A DNA stretch of 64,000 nucleotides, from contig OV884011.1 of NCBI GenBank assembly GCA_930367205.1, positions 124,493,866 through 124,557,865 on the forward strand, written 5' to 3'. This document shows positions 23,110-35,409 of the stretch, piece by piece (within the stretch, counting starts at the first letter, position 1; each line of letters opens with the position of its first letter). Made by a program: the position numbers and the translations under genes. Source of the stretch: Acanthosoma haemorrhoidale. Lineage: Eukaryota > Arthropoda > Insecta > Hemiptera > Acanthosomatidae. The notes beneath the pieces were generated by a model. The model was given only the letters and a program-made list of their open reading frames with translations. It searched no databases and was not told the DNA's origin.

Positions 23110-24660
23110 AGTAACCCACTTCGTCGTGATGATGGGTCCTGGGCGGCTTTGGATGGAAGTAGGTCGGAGAAATTTGCTTTGCACCTTTCCCATACTTCCA
23201 CAGCTCACTTTCCTCATCAAAACATGGCACAATTGTTGAAGATTTCCCCGCTGCAAATACCCCTCTCTCACTTCCATCAAAAGCTGTTTACCGCTCTGAG
23301 GTCAAAAACCTTCTCAAACAACTCCCTCCTAAAGCCATAATTTTCCGAGTCTACATTTACAATTGCATTATCCGAGCTACGCACTTTCCTCTCCTCTGGA
23401 AACATTCCATTATTGTCTTATTCGACAAACCCAGTAAACCACCCAAAAGACTACATCTCACCGTCAAATTAGCCTATTCCCTGTCCTCTCAAAAATATTT
23501 GAAAAAGTCCTATTAAAATGTCTGCTTCCAGTTGTAGAATCCAAAAACGTAGGATAAAAAAAGTAGGATAAATCCTACTCACCAGTTTGGTTTCCACCAA
23601 CGACATTCCACTGCTCAACAAGGCCTAGAGTTCTACAGGACAGCGTCCCATCCTCCATAATATAATTAAGGCCCCTTAACTAATCCTAAACCCAAACATT
23701 GCTAATCCACATTCCTGTCCTATATATAGGCTCTTGAAGTGTGACTTAATCCTATTCCTCTTGCTCTTGCTACCAGTGTTCTCATTCTTATTCTTATTTT
23801 TATTCTTTTGTTTTTTTATAAAGTTATTTTGACTTGTCCATGTGTAGACACAGTCTTGCTATAAACCTTGTTTTGATCTCTGAAATAAAGTGTTTTTAAA
23901 AACTGAATAACGTCGAGGGATTATTTAATTATATATACACCACTGATGTCTCCACTACCACCAATACCTTCTTGGCAACATTTTTAGATGACACTGCAAT
24001 CCTGCCAACCCATTCGGACCCTGATATAGCATCCCAAAACCTTCGAAAACACCTAGATAAGATCGAGTATTGGTGCGACCAATGGCGAATCAAAGTCAAT
24101 GAAGCAAAATGATCCCACATAAACTTTGCCTTCTGCCACAAGTCCTTGTACGCTAATTTTTTTAAAATTCGATTCCTCTCCCTGTGTCTGAGAGTACGGT
24201 ATTTAGGCTTCCATCTCGACAAAAGACTGACATGGAACCCACACACGAGGGTAAAGAGACAAGAACTAAACAGACGCTTTGGACAACTGTACAGACTACT
24301 TCAAAGGACATCCTATCTCTCAATAGAAAATAAACTACTTATCTACAAAGTTATACTTAAGCCAATCTGGACATACGAAATATACAGGTGACAGCAAAAA
24401 AGTCGAACATCAAGCGCATACAATCCTTTCAATCAAAAGTCCTGAGAACAATAGTAAATGCCCCTTATTACGTCAGAAACAAAACCCTTCATAATGATCT
24501 GAATATACCCTACATTCTTGAACTCATCCCTTCCAAGTTCATAAAATTCCATAGTAACCTATCTAACCACCCTAATTCCCTAGCACAGTCATTGCACTGC
24601 AACACTCATCCCTATAAACCTCCTCGGTAAATAAAACGGCAGTGGCCTCGTGACCTGCTA
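23110..24660 (+). pseudogene. Family-A LINE ORF2 (A3), with internal insertion and deletion
   Basis: A3 starts at the DDGSWAALDG block also found in A1 near 10076 and continues through the fingers with frameshifts. It breaks off at about 23650, where motifs A and B are lost, and resumes at about 23928 with YTTDVSTTTNTF-like coding, FLDD at 23981-23992 in place of FADD, then RYLGFHLDKRLTWNPHTRV and KPIWTYEI. A short deletion removes codons around 24385, where A2 reads ELWGTA. A stop replaces the RRLKRQ arginine codon near 24629. The copy is more degraded than A1, A2 and A5. Confidence 0.8.
23670..23918 (+). mobile_element. Probable retroposed fragment inside A3
   Basis: The segment between the two halves of A3 does not match other family-A copies. 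It ends with AATAAAG (23882-23888) and a short A-rich tail (TTTTTAAAAAC), as a retroposed transcript 3' end would. AT-rich TATAATTA-like sequence lies at both edges, but I cannot define a clean target duplication. It may be the 3' UTR of another LINE or of a host mRNA. Confidence 0.4.
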
Positions 24661-24945
24661 TAAATACGAGACAGTTCGAGTCCTGGCAATGGCCAGTTTC
24701 TACAATCATGTCCTGAGCGTCAGTGGCTCTCATGCTCTCGAGGAGCGTGGGGGACTTCCTGAGACTCCGCTTCCTCCTTCGCACGTGAGGGGTGACAACC
24801 ATGTGGACTTGGGGGGCCTCTGGGCTGTTTGTATATATAGTATGAATGAAAATTGTAAATTGGTATGAATGAGATCATTTATCACAATTACTTTTAGCCC
24901 AATCAGGCAGATTGTAATTTTATCATAGTAAAGTTGTTAAATCGT
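24661..24945 (+). mobile_element. 3' UTR of LINE A3
   Basis: It has GAGTCCTGGCAATGGCCA, a version of GGAGGAGCGTGGGGGACTT lacking part of the stem-loop, roughly 1.5 degenerate copies of the 37-bp unit, AATCAGGCAGATTGTAATTT and TATCATAGTAAAG. The typical order confirms it as the end of A3. Confidence 0.75.
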
Positions 24946-27900
24946 AGAAAAATATTAGGTTTGTTGGATTTTGTGAATTTGGTGAGTTGCATAAAGGAAT
25001 TTAACTTTGATGGTCGATTCTACCAAGCCTAATCGCTTGAAACAGATAGACCTACAGTATTCTAGACCCAGTTGCTTGGCGGATTTTGTTTATCCAGGGG
25101 CCTGTGCTTGGTTTCCTTGCCAGCGGGGGAGCATCTCTTGTTTGTCATCACTTACCGACCCCTTTTCCTCTAACTCCCTCTCTCACGATTTATTTTCTTT
25201 CCATCCTGCTCAATTTTGTAACGATTAGTAGTCTGTTATCCACGCTTGACTTGAGGCCACATTATCACATTTTTTATAAATAATAATATCATGAGTGTGA
25301 TTGTTTCGTGTGCAGTTTCCGTTGTGTAATCATTATTGCTACCTCACCGGGCCTATTTGAAATTTCTATCTTGACAACCACATTTTTGGTACTCAAGAAA
25401 GCGTTTCAGAATCCTATTATTAACAGATAAGCTATAAACTGGCGTCTCCCATGGTTAATGCGAAGTTTCCACTGCATTAAATTTTTTATGTGGTGGTCGT
25501 AAAAAAGCAGATTTATTCGGAATCGAGTTACCTAAAAAAAGAGTTGACCGCACCTACAGGTCTCTATGATTGTAGTCTATGTCGTGTAAAATCACTAAGT
25601 CTGGCTCCGTTGTATGAGAAATAATTTCCAATGAGAAGTTTAAGGTAACATAATTTTGTTTGTTAAATTTCAGTAACTTGATTAGTCCAGTTTTTCCATT
25701 GTCAAGCACAGAATATTTTTTATAGGTATTTCTACTTTACCTTTTTTTTTTCACAAGCGCCATTCAAATTAAAAATAAGGTAAGTCGTGTTAACTGTTTT
25801 TTTTTTTTATTAGTCTGAGAAAATTAGTATAAAATTTTGTTTTATTTGTTCCATCTTTGTGGCTGTCATCCAGCCAGCTATCGACAAATGCTCAAAAAGT
25901 AAGGTGCCTACCTGCCATATCATTGTGCTTGGAGGTATACTAAGCGAGGCATTTTTTTTTATTTTTCAGACAGCGCTGATCATAAAACCCCTCAACAGGA
26001 GGGGAAAAAAAGTTTCACACAGAAGGAATCTTTTGTAAGAATTGTTACATAAGATAAAAGAGAACTAGCTCCACCTATAAACAAAATAAATTCGGTTTAA
26101 ATAGGACAATTTAAGGCTTACATAAACCTAAAACCTATTCCCAGCATATGAAAGTCATTTTAGTCGAAAAAGCACTTAAAAAAATTATTTTAATTTATAT
26201 TTGACCATTTCTAAAATGTACTCATTGTAGAAAGAACAACATTTGACAACTCTGCCGCATTATTAATTTATTTAAGGATTTTTCAGTCTAAATCTTGCAT
26301 TTAAACCTTCAAAAACCAATAACCGCTAATAAGGCTTTGGAAAAAGAAAAATCCATTCTTAGTTACGCTGATGCATTCAGATGATTTTCATGATTTTTGA
26401 ACCTTAGCCAAGAAAAGTGGACATTTTATTTTAAATAAATCTATCACTAATGGAGAAAGATTCTATTTTAGAGAAGTACAATGGCACCAGTACAGAATGA
26501 ATCTCCGTAAGAACTTTTTTTTATGACAATTTCAAATTCCATTCCAGACTATTCATCCCGGATAGTCCGTTCTATGAGTTATATAAAACTTCAGTCAGCT
26601 GACGAAAATGACCCAATTGGTCCTGATTTAATAGAAGAAAGTCTAAATAATTGTAACAATACTTTTTAATGATCTTGTAATACAATTTATTTTCAATAAA
26701 ACAATTCTATGTTATAAATTGACAACCAGTGTTTTCGTTCTAAACTATCCATCCCCTGATGCTAACTTAAACTAAAAGTTTACTATAATTGTCCAAGGAG
26801 TTTTTATTCGGTTAAAGGTAATTATCGCTTTGGATCAAAAGTAACAAAAATACGAACAGAATAAAAAAAAGATGGAAAATAAGATAAGTTATAACCTGAT
26901 GTATTACATATTTATGTTAAATTATAAAATAGTCAATTCTTAATATAATCGGTTAATATTTTTCCGGTATAAAAATAACTACAACACTAAAAAATCTGTG
27001 CTCGCATATAATTTATTCCAGTTTTGTTGTTATCAAACTTAAAAGTGCTTTCCTGAAAAGTCAATGTTTTGGGTTGTCTGTTTTTTTTTTGATTACCACA
27101 GATTTATTCCCATCATATGTCCACAACATAACAAATACCACTACAATGCAGCGATTCTTACTAAGCATAAAGGTTCAATGTGGAATTCCTAATATATTAT
27201 CTAAATGCAATACTTCAAAATCGAAAAATAATTGACAAACAAATACTTTTGGGTGTGTGAATTAGAAATTTACGGACACGTTAAGGGCTTTAGAGCCAAT
27301 TATTTTACTAATAGATATACCACTATTCGTCGTGAGCTACTGCACTTTAGAATATTCTTATCACAGAAATGTTGACAATGTTCATATCTAACAATGTGCC
27401 TCGACAAACGGTCCATCACTTAATGATCTTGAACATATTTTCTGAATGCCAACAGACTCATGGATTACACTAATAGTTCAGTGCTGGAATAACTATATTC
27501 CCAATTTTAAATTATAATCTCTCATAAGGCACTAGATATCAATTTCCTCACCCACAGATCCATATTTTTAGTTCACTGCTTTCCCGTTGGTGACACAAAC
27601 CGCCTTCTACTTGCTGTTAGCCAACCGTTGCAATTTTCAAATCCTATTATTTTTAACTCTCCTTTCCATTCTACGATACATTACCTAAAACTCGCTAGAT
27701 ATTGAAACTGTTTTGTGTCCTGATTATAATTTTAAGCTAGCCAAAAACAGGAAATTAAAAATGTAGAGCTTTAGCTAAGAAAATAAGCGGAAACATCCCT
27801 GCTATAATATGAGGGATATTTTTAACTTAACATACCTAGAGGTATCTATCCATCAAATAGTTTTGATTTCTACCCGAACTTTTTCGATGCCGTCTTTCCC

Positions 27901-28400
27901 AAGAATTGGGCCGATGATAACTATAGATATAACTTTCCCGGTGGCTGTCAATTGACAATTATATTTATGCTGCTCAATAACTCTTAAAAAGAAACTTTAT
28001 TTAGCATAAAACACAAATGTAGAATTATATATAGTTAAAAGCTGAGGGCCAGAAGGACCAATCAATCTGTTATATGCCTAAGGGGGATATAGTATATAAT
28101 ATAGTGTATTGCTTAAGGTATTCTGTGAATTAGCGATAGTAGGGGAGGTGGGAAGAGCTTTTATGGTCGTGGGAGCCAATTATTTAGAATAGAGGTCTGG
28201 GAAGGGAAGATAAGATAATTATAATGGGGATGATTATTATAACTTATGAGACACAGTCCTTAGGATGTTACTGATAAAAATACAATTTGTTAAGATAAGA
28301 TTATATATATATGTGACATAACTGACGTCTGGGTCAGGTTAAGGTGGCATTGCCCGTCGAAAACGTATGAGTAGAAATCAATATAACTGACGAGTGAAAT
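24946..28400. other. AT-rich stretch without recognised gene
   Basis: The plus-strand frames at 25007-25283 are proline/serine-rich and match nothing I know. The remainder has frequent stops. No terminal repeats or RNA genes were seen. Confidence 0.5.
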
Positions 28401-28518
28401 AAGGTGTCTGTTTTATTTCTTTACTTATTTGGCCAACCAAGTCAGTTATTTTCACCATCTCTTGAAATTGAAAACCTTTTCTTGCAATTATTCCTTGTAA
28501 ATATTTTATACGCTTTTA

Positions 28519-28646
28519 GGGATAGTCCAAGCAATTCTCGTCGTCGGGCAATGAAGGGAATGGGAATTCAGTACATAAAAAAAGGGGGCCGACCGAGAGC
28601 CTGGCAGATAAAGAGTGCCAGACTGAAAAGACGACGTTATGAATAA
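28519..28646 (+). CDS. Possible small terminal exon, unknown protein
   Basis: TTTTATACGCTTTTAG at 28503-28518 is a plausible splice acceptor. The frame after it encodes DSPSNSRRRAMKGMGIQYIK and continues with GGRPRAWQIKSARLKRRRYE before a stop at 28644-28646. The peptide is strongly basic and contains a GGRPR string that resembles the core of an AT-hook, but there is only one and it is not a full match. The upstream part of the open frame (28404-28518) is hydrophobic and looks intronic. No family is recognised. It could equally be a chance frame or part of a retroelement: TATA-like TTATATAAAGG lies at 28677 and tandem repeats follow. Confidence 0.2.
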
Positions 28647-28735
28647 CAAACTGTTCTGTGGATTGAACAGAGGGAATTATATAAAGGGCTTGAGGGGTGG
28701 GGGGAGGGCACAAAGTGTCTGACGGAATGTGTGGC

Positions 28736-28810
28736 GACACATAGTGTGGAGTTATTGCCCACAGAGTGTGGAACTGTGGCCCACAGAGTGTGGAACTGTG
28801 GCCCACAGAG
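28736..28810. repeat. 22-bp tandem repeat, about 3.3 copies
   Basis: The unit CCCACAGAGTGTGGAACTGT plus GG repeats exactly at 28758 and 28780, with a partial copy at 28802 and a degenerate copy before 28758. It is not coding. Confidence 0.85.
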
Positions 28811-29787
28811 CACATGTAACTATATCTCAGAGTGTACGCACAGTGAATGGACAATCTAATTAGCCCTTGTCTGCGGCCTATTGAATCCTAACCTTTCTTG
28901 TGGCAACACACGTTTGATGAGTGCTCTCTTATTCTGTAGGCACCAATAATCATATTTTATTGCTTGGGAAGGAATATTTAAAAGTAAAAATGTTGGTTTA
29001 ACTTTAACCGATCGATATTAATCCCCATCTGTTTATAAACTGTTTTAGATCCCCCAAACACTAAAACAGTACACCGATAAAATATAAATTCATGGAAAAA
29101 GAGAGGAGTGGAGGTAAATTTCCGTATAGAGCATATTCTGGCCCTGCGGCTCACTAAATTGTACTTTAGCACATGCGAGAATGTAGGGTTGCATTACTTT
29201 GGTGAGTAGAAGTAGATTTGCGGTATGAACAGGAAAGGAGTATTATCCAGGATATCTGATGTTTAGGATCTGATATTTAGGAGAATATGTTCTAGTTCTA
29301 ATGATGGAAAGAACAGGAAAGACCGTAATAACTCCCTCCTGAAGGATACTTCTAACAAATATTCAAATAAACAATCACCGGTGAAGTGGGCATTTTAACA
29401 TAATTGTAAAAACTTTTAAAAACATCAATATGTCCACTGTTATATTTAGTATGATATTTATAAGTAATATCCTTCACTACACATTACATGTGGTTTTGTC
29501 TTATTATATGTGTTATATTGTGATTTAATTATTTTCATTGACTAGATAACCGATCATTGAATCATCCTTAGTTTTATTCAATGGGAAGTCACATACATTT
29601 TGGCATAGTGGGTTGAATAATTAAGTACATATCGAACTAACTAATATGGAATAAATTACCCCCTACTCTATCAAATCGGGTATACAATTGTATATATTGT
29701 AACCAAGAAATATTAAGCAAATGTAAATATATAAAGAAACATATAATACATCAAAAGTGTAAATGTAAATAATACATAAACTATGGT
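28811..29787. other. AT-rich spacer
   Basis: No supported feature. Confidence 0.5.
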
Positions 29788-30814
29788 GAGTGGAGCGGAT
29801 CGGGATTGACCGGACGTTTGTGCGATGCACGTGGAAACGGTCACGGATGGTACAATAAAAAAGAAATTACGCTTGTATACCACCGAGGCAAAACTAATCA
29901 TCAGGGGGAACAGGAAACAGCGCAGGCATTGAATCGCAGGTATTTCTGGGGGGGGGAATGCGCAAAACCATCCAGGAGACGATTGGAGCGTGCGAGATTA
30001 CTTAGGGGGCCAAAAGGGGGTCACCGTCGTTGCTCTATTCAGTAAGGTGGCCATAGCATACCCCTTCCGCGAAAAGTCGTCAGAGGCCGTATTAGGAGCG
30101 CTGCGCAGTTAGTTTCAATTTTATGGGGTCCCCAATCGAATAGCATCAGATGATGGTAGGGAATTCGACAACGCCGACATAAGAGATCAGATGAAGTTGC
30201 TGGATGTAAGATAACATGTCAACACCCCGGGAATTCAAATGAGCAGTATCCTGGGGGATTATCTCCGCGTTTATCATGCCAATAAGGGGTTGGAGCCGAC
30301 TGAGGCTATGCCACTAGTGGTGATAGCTTATTATCAATCCATACACACGGCTACAGGGTTCTCACCCTTCCAGTTTCTTTTTGACCAGCGGGAACGTCGT
30401 CGAAACACTAGAGGAACGTGGGAGGGAGACGAGACGGCTACATAGTTTGTCAACAACCACATGAAGTTGGGGAAACTCTGGAGTAAGGCCTACGCGAGGA
30501 TTACGGCCGAAAAACGTAGGAGAGTGGCGAGGGAGAACGTGGGCGTCAAACCCGTCGAAGTTCGCGTCACAATAGGGACCACCGTATACTACAAGGTTGC
30601 ATCGAACCGGGGTAAAGAGCTGATCCGTTACGAGGGCCCCTTTAGGGTGGTCGCGATTCGCGAACACAATATCGTAACCATACAGAGTGTTCGCGAACCG
30701 CGGAAGCGCAGGAACGTGCATGTAGAGCAGCTTAAGTTACCAGCGGGGACATCCTTCCAGACAGAATCTCGGGTAACACCATCACCCCTGCACACTCCTC
30801 ACTCCAGATCATAA
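29788..30814 (+). pseudogene. Ty3/Gypsy-type integrase fragment G1
   Basis: It starts in the zinc-binding N-terminal part of integrase: YHRGKTNHQGEQETAQALNR followed by RYFW, whose two cysteines are lost by frameshift near 29950. The core follows in pieces, with FYGVPNRIASDDGREFDN near 30120-30170 giving the second catalytic Asp, then DYLRVYHANKGLEP and ATGFSPFQFLF at 30239-30400. The C-terminal domain is an open frame at 30461-30814 with RYEGPFRVVAIREHNIVTI, the GPF/Y module of Ty3/Gypsy integrases, ending in a serine/threonine/proline-rich tail. The region around the third catalytic residue is disrupted (G2 reads DIERPH there). Stops near 30110 and 30211 break the core. No RT, RNase H or protease is attached, so the element is 5'-truncated. 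Confidence 0.82.
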
Positions 30815-31074
30815 ATCGATATCAGCGTTTGTATTGTGAACAAGATCGAATAGCGTATTTATCTGGAAATAGAGTATTTTTCTTTTTACTCGTTTGTTGA
30901 ATTTTTCGTTTGTACTATTTTTAGTCTGTGTATGAAGTGTTAAGGTTTCTGTTTTTTAAATTGTATGATGTAAGGCAATAATTTATTGTCCGCTAAGAGT
31001 ATCGGGGTACGAGATCATATTGTACATAGCCCCCTGTTAAAATCCCGACGAATGGTTGGGTACTGGCTGGGGGG
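30815..31074 (+). other. Post-pol spacer of element G1 with polypurine tract
   Basis: A non-coding T-rich stretch after the integrase stop, ending in GGGGGGAG at 31069-31076, a good polypurine tract just before the candidate 3' LTR. No envelope-like open frame lies between integrase and the tract. Confidence 0.45.
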
Positions 31075-31245
31075 AGTTAAAGTCAGATACAGCTCTGTAT
31101 TGGAAACTAATACGATCATAGGACGTAAACACCCCATGATCCCATTTATGTCGGATTACAGATAGCAATAAAGCAGATTTCGAGAACCCAAGTTAGTCTT
31201 TTGTTCCTGTTTTCCTTATCAGATCTTACCTGGTGGTGAATAACT
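31075..31245 (+). repeat. Candidate 3' LTR of element G1
   Basis: The segment begins AGTTAAAG directly at the polypurine tract and could end ...GAATAACT, giving AGTTA/TAACT inverted ends. It contains AATAAA at 31167-31172. Elements of the gypsy/errantivirus group often have LTRs starting with AGT rather than TG. TATA follows at once, but there is no 5' LTR to compare, so the ends are inferred. Confidence 0.35.
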
Positions 31246-32859
31246 TATATATATAAAATACGATTTCAGCTATCTGGATTGTTCTTTCATAACTCTTTAA
31301 TTTCTCACTTAACGTTACACAACACAAAAATTCACTATGCACTTTACCGCTCTCTCTATAACTTCTGGTCACATTTAATTTATTTTAATTGATTTTTTTT
31401 ATTAATTACTTGATTTTAAAATTAAGAAAAGGGTTACATTATATATATAAAGTTATGATTAGACTGAATATAAGACGTAAAAAAGGGGGGACTTGAGGTA
31501 GTAAGCATAAAACAACCAATAGAAATTAACTGGCTTTATTCTACTTTATCTCCTATATTTACAGTTAGTTTAAGTATTTCCACTTAAACTCGTAGAAAAG
31601 CGACAGAAATATATTTTCATACATACACACATGTTCGCGTGTTCCCTCGTTTTGAATGACATTGTGTACATTAGGCTTCCAAGATTAATATAGTCTAAAC
31701 AAAAAATCTTTCTAGATCGTTAAAAAACTTCCAATCTCCGGAGTTTACAAGAATTTATTTAATTAAATCGGTACGATTCGGATCTGATTTCAAGCGAATA
31801 ATTAAGAAAGCTGTTATAAAGTCGAAAATGGACATGCATGGAGTTGCTAAAACAAGTAATTCCGTTCTGGCTTAAGTCAGTGCTACACTACTCAATAGGG
31901 TTGGTTTAAGCAGATACATACACTTACCACCTCAAGTACAGCGTAAGAGGGTTGCTGGAGGACGAGGGGTGTGCTATTAAGGAACGCTTAGACAAAGGCC
32001 AACCTTCACAGGTAAAAGCCTACCAGAAGTAAAAGGTTAACTGTAGAGTGTTACCATACGGGAGAAAATCCATTAATATCCCGGTCTCCCTACGCACAGT
32101 TCGGGGTAATACCCCTTGGGATATTTGTAATGCGGCCACAACAGGTGAGTTTGATGTATGAGGCAATTGGGAGAGGGGAACATCCGTAGGGTGTGGTTCA
32201 GCCAGAAGCCACGTTGTGTAGAGCATAATGCACGGGGTTATTTGAATGATAATACGTGGATTGATTCATAAAAATATGCTTCAGTCTATTTCAAGATAAT
32301 ATCATTAGCCCTTAGCCCAAACTCGACAGGTACCAAGACTCTGCCACAGTCCGCGGTTCTTTTCTGTTCACAGCAATTATTTTCTATCGTGAAATACGTA
32401 TTTTAGAAAATGGTAATTCTTGGGGCCAAACGAGGTTGTGGCCATCAAAACATAGTAAATCCTCAAAGGGATAGTGACTTCTTCAGTCATATCAATCAAG
32501 GACGCATGAGATTCGGACCTTATTTCCTATTAAATGCCTTTCTCAAATATGTATTATTTAAGATATTAATTATAATATATTACTAATTTTTGTAGGAAAT
32601 TAGGTGTGTTTAGCAATTGTTTGTTTGTTTGTTTTTTGTAAACTCTGGGGTCTTGCCAACTTCACCAAGTACAAATAGAATATACCCTCTTCACGAAACA
32701 GAGAACTCCCTCTTTTTTTTTTTTTTTCATATTACCTTTCATATTCTTGGAAGAGCCACTTCCATTGAGACCACGGGTTCTAGGTCCCTACAAAACGTAC
32801 CTAATAGAATCTCTCCAAGCGGTACAGCCTGTTTTTTTCTGGACCACACATACCTTTCT
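31246..32859. other. Spacer with no recognised gene
   Basis: The stretch at 31920-32240 is richer in GC and has no recognised motif. Poly(T) at 32713-32728 is the only simple repeat. Sequence from about 32640 could be the degraded upstream part of LTR L4. Confidence 0.45.
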
Positions 32860-32950
32860 GGTCTGGACGGTTTTCACCAATCCTCAAATACCGAGTGTAA
32901 AAACATGTGGTCATTCCAAGACCACGTAAACTACCTATAATATCTCAGGT
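32860..32950 (+). mobile_element. LTR leader fragment L4 (plus-strand orientation)
   Basis: It reads GGACGGTTTTC, AAATACCGAGTGTAAA, then the 19-base hairpin GTGGTCATTCCAAGACCAC (32907-32925) and TAAACTACCTATAA. This is the same order as the minus strands of L1 (15990 to 15905) and L2 (19595 to 19530). So it is part of the same LTR family in the opposite orientation. I cannot place its ends; the flanks are diverged. Confidence 0.7.
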
Positions 32951-33247
32951 TAGGTCAGGGCTTACACAACAAACACGAATTAAGGGGCCCACTGACTGGG
33001 CCAACAGCAAACGACAAGACAAAGGCTTATCTCTTTCTGACACCCACCGGGCTCTTTCCACGATACCTCCCCCAGCGGGCATGCCCGAAATTTGGTTAGA
33101 AAAAATTTTCTATGTCTCAATGATATAAATCAATTGTGCGAAGATTTATATATATATAGGTTAATCGCCGGCGGTTAAGATTGATAAAACAGAATTAGGA
33201 AAGAGGGAAATGGAACGACACACTCTGACTTCAGTAAAAGATTGTTG
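32951..33247. other. Spacer
   Basis: Moderate GC from 32960 to 33110, then AT-rich. No feature is supported. Confidence 0.4.
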
Positions 33248-34005
33248 ATGATCTCCCGGATATGATCTCCTTACTCTTTGAAATCTCCAACATCTTCCTC
33301 CTAAAGCCATAATCTTCCTAACCTACATTTATAACTGCATTATCCGAACGACGCATTTTCCTCTCCCCTGGAAACACTTCATTATAGTCTAATTCGCCAA
33401 ACCCGGCAAACCACCCAATAACGCCTCATCTTACCGTCCAGTTAGCCTTCTTCCTATACTCTCAAAAATATTTGAAAAACTCCTATTAAAACGCCTACTT
33501 CCAATTATTGAATCCAAAAACCTTTATCCTACTCACCAGTTTGGTTTCCACCAACGACATTCCGATGATCAACAAGGCCTTCGCGTTGTCGATTACATCT
33601 CCTCTGTTCTTGAATCCAAACAGTATTGCACTGCTGCCTTTTTTGCTTAAGCTTTTGACAGGGTTTGGCACACAGGTTTGCTTTACAAGCTCAGAGGATA
33701 TTTACCGCAGACCCTATTCCTAATCCTACAATCCTACCTTTCAAACCGTTCCGTCCAAGTCCGCTGTCGTTTAGAATATTCTAACTACTATCCCATAAAA
33801 GCAGGAGTTACACAGGGCAGCGTCCTGGGTCCTATCCTCTATAATCTATACACCGCTGATGTCCCTTCCACCACCAATACCTTCTAGGCAAAATTTGCAG
33901 ATGACACTGCAGTCCTGTCAACCCATTCAGACACTGATATAGCATCCCAACACCTTCAAAAACACCTTGATTTGATCGAGTATTGGTGCAACCAACTACA
34001 AAATA
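33248..34005 (+). pseudogene. Family-A LINE ORF2 middle part (A4)
   Basis: This copy covers the RT fingers to just after motif C and stops abruptly in IEYWCNQ near 34000. It keeps the best motif A-B region of the family: AFDRVWHTGLLYKLRGYLPQ (33657-33715), then SYLSNRSVQVRCR and AGVTQGSVLGPILYNLYTAD (33803-33862), and an intact FADD at 33894-33905. Defects are a stop at about 33390 (VLFAKP in A1), a stop replacing the motif A Asp-containing stretch at about 33649, TTG to TAG at 33885-33887 just before FADD, and frameshifts near 33630-33690. Both ends are truncated, so it lacks the 3' UTR. Confidence 0.82.
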
Positions 34006-34393
34006 GCTACCCTTTGTGTGTCTTATTCATATCATTTTTTTTTTAAAGTCAACCAAAAATATTACAATCAAAAACTTACTTTTATTTGTCTTGCATTACA
34101 ATAGTGTCATATATCTTATAATGAAATAAGAAAACGTATTCTAACCATTTCGTTTCCACGCAAGCGCCCTTTTTCATTTTATTTTTGAATTACAGTTTGA
34201 CACTGTCAAGCATCTTCTTTCTATCCAGGGTAGATCGTCATTAGATAGGCCAAGCTATTTATTACACATGAAATACACCCTGTCTGTCTGGTTGGGTTCA
34301 TATCCCAATTAGCAGACATTGCTAGACTATAACTTTGCTTTTGCTAAACTATAATCACTTTTCAAGAGGTATGTTATTTATTTTACCCAGAAG
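34006..34393. other. AT-rich spacer between A4 and the solo LTR
   Basis: No feature is supported. Confidence 0.5.
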
Positions 34394-34398
34394 TACTT

Positions 34399-35010
34399 TG
34401 TCGGGTCGTCACTAGGGAGGTGCCTGATCACCCTAGCCCTGGTGACAAATGCGGATTGTTCTAGTTAATAACCTGGACAATCGTTCCATGAAAGCGTTAC
34501 TATCTGACTCCATTTATTATAGGTATGGGCCCCGACAACGCACTATGTTCAAGAGAAGAGGTGCAGAGGTTTCATAAATAATTAGTCAAGGTTTCAGAGT
34601 TCGAGCGGACACCAAGCCAGCGTCACGGGTACAGGTCGCCGGAGAGTCTGCAAGGAGACTGGTTTACAGGGCCAGAAGCCCTGGCTTAAATATCGTCTCT
34701 ACTTCCTGCCGGGAGGCTGCGAGGGTCTAATTCAGCGGCGGTTCCCGCGCACACCGGTGATGGAGCGCGTGCCCGGTAGAGAGGCACGTGACCGACGCCT
34801 GCTTACCCAACCCGGGGGAATCCCTGGAGGTAGAGAGGGCCTAAAAGGGTCGTTAAGTTTATGACTTCCAGCTGGCGACCCTTTCTCGTTTATGACTGTT
34901 TGGCTTCCACCTTTTATTGCTTAATACTTTTACAATGGTTTACATTTGTTTATAATATATATGCACTAGAGTATAGGGTGATTTAACTTATGTAGTTAGC
35001 GGTCGCTACA
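34399..35010 (-). mobile_element. Solo LTR L3 (612 bp) with perfect 5-bp target duplication
   Basis: TACTT occurs at 34394-34398 and again at 35011-35015, directly abutting the segment. Read on the minus strand it begins TGTAGCGACCGC and ends CGACCCGACA, so it has TG...CA ends. ATATTTAAG at 34685-34693 can serve as TATA box. The last part shares TCGTCACTAGGG and GCCCCGACAACGCACTATGT with L1 and L2, but the U3 differs, so it is a related yet distinct family. Five-base duplications and TG/CA ends fit Ty3/Gypsy. Lack of internal sequence means it arose by LTR-LTR recombination. Confidence 0.88.
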
Positions 35011-35360
35011 TACTTATTAATAAGCCAAGCGCTTTCCGGGTGTGTTTGATTTTTTATGTTATTAAATTATATGCACTGGCATATTTCTTTAATAAAACCT
35101 AATGGAAAATTGTTTAAAAAAAGAATGAAACATGTTTTTACAGTTGCCATCGTATACATTATCACTGAGTAAAGATATTTTGATTAATCAATTATAATCT
35201 TTTGATCAATAACTCCGGTATGAACATCATCGGTGAGTGTCAAATTCTTAAACGGAAGAACTGAATACTGTAGGATAATGCATTCAGGGAATCGAAATCG
35301 ATATTTAAATTTGCAGCGAAAGGAAATGATTATGAACCTATCTTCATAGATAAGAAACAA

Positions 35361-35409
35361 TTGTTATAACTGTCCTGGAACATATTAAATGTATTTGAAC
35401 ATCCTTAAA
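35361..35409. repeat. 49-bp direct repeat, copy 1
   Basis: TTGTTATAACTGTCCTGGAA and the following 29 bases recur at 35945-35993 with two substitutions, 584 bases away in the same direction. The flanks differ. It may be the trace of a small non-autonomous element or of a segmental duplication. Confidence 0.75.
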
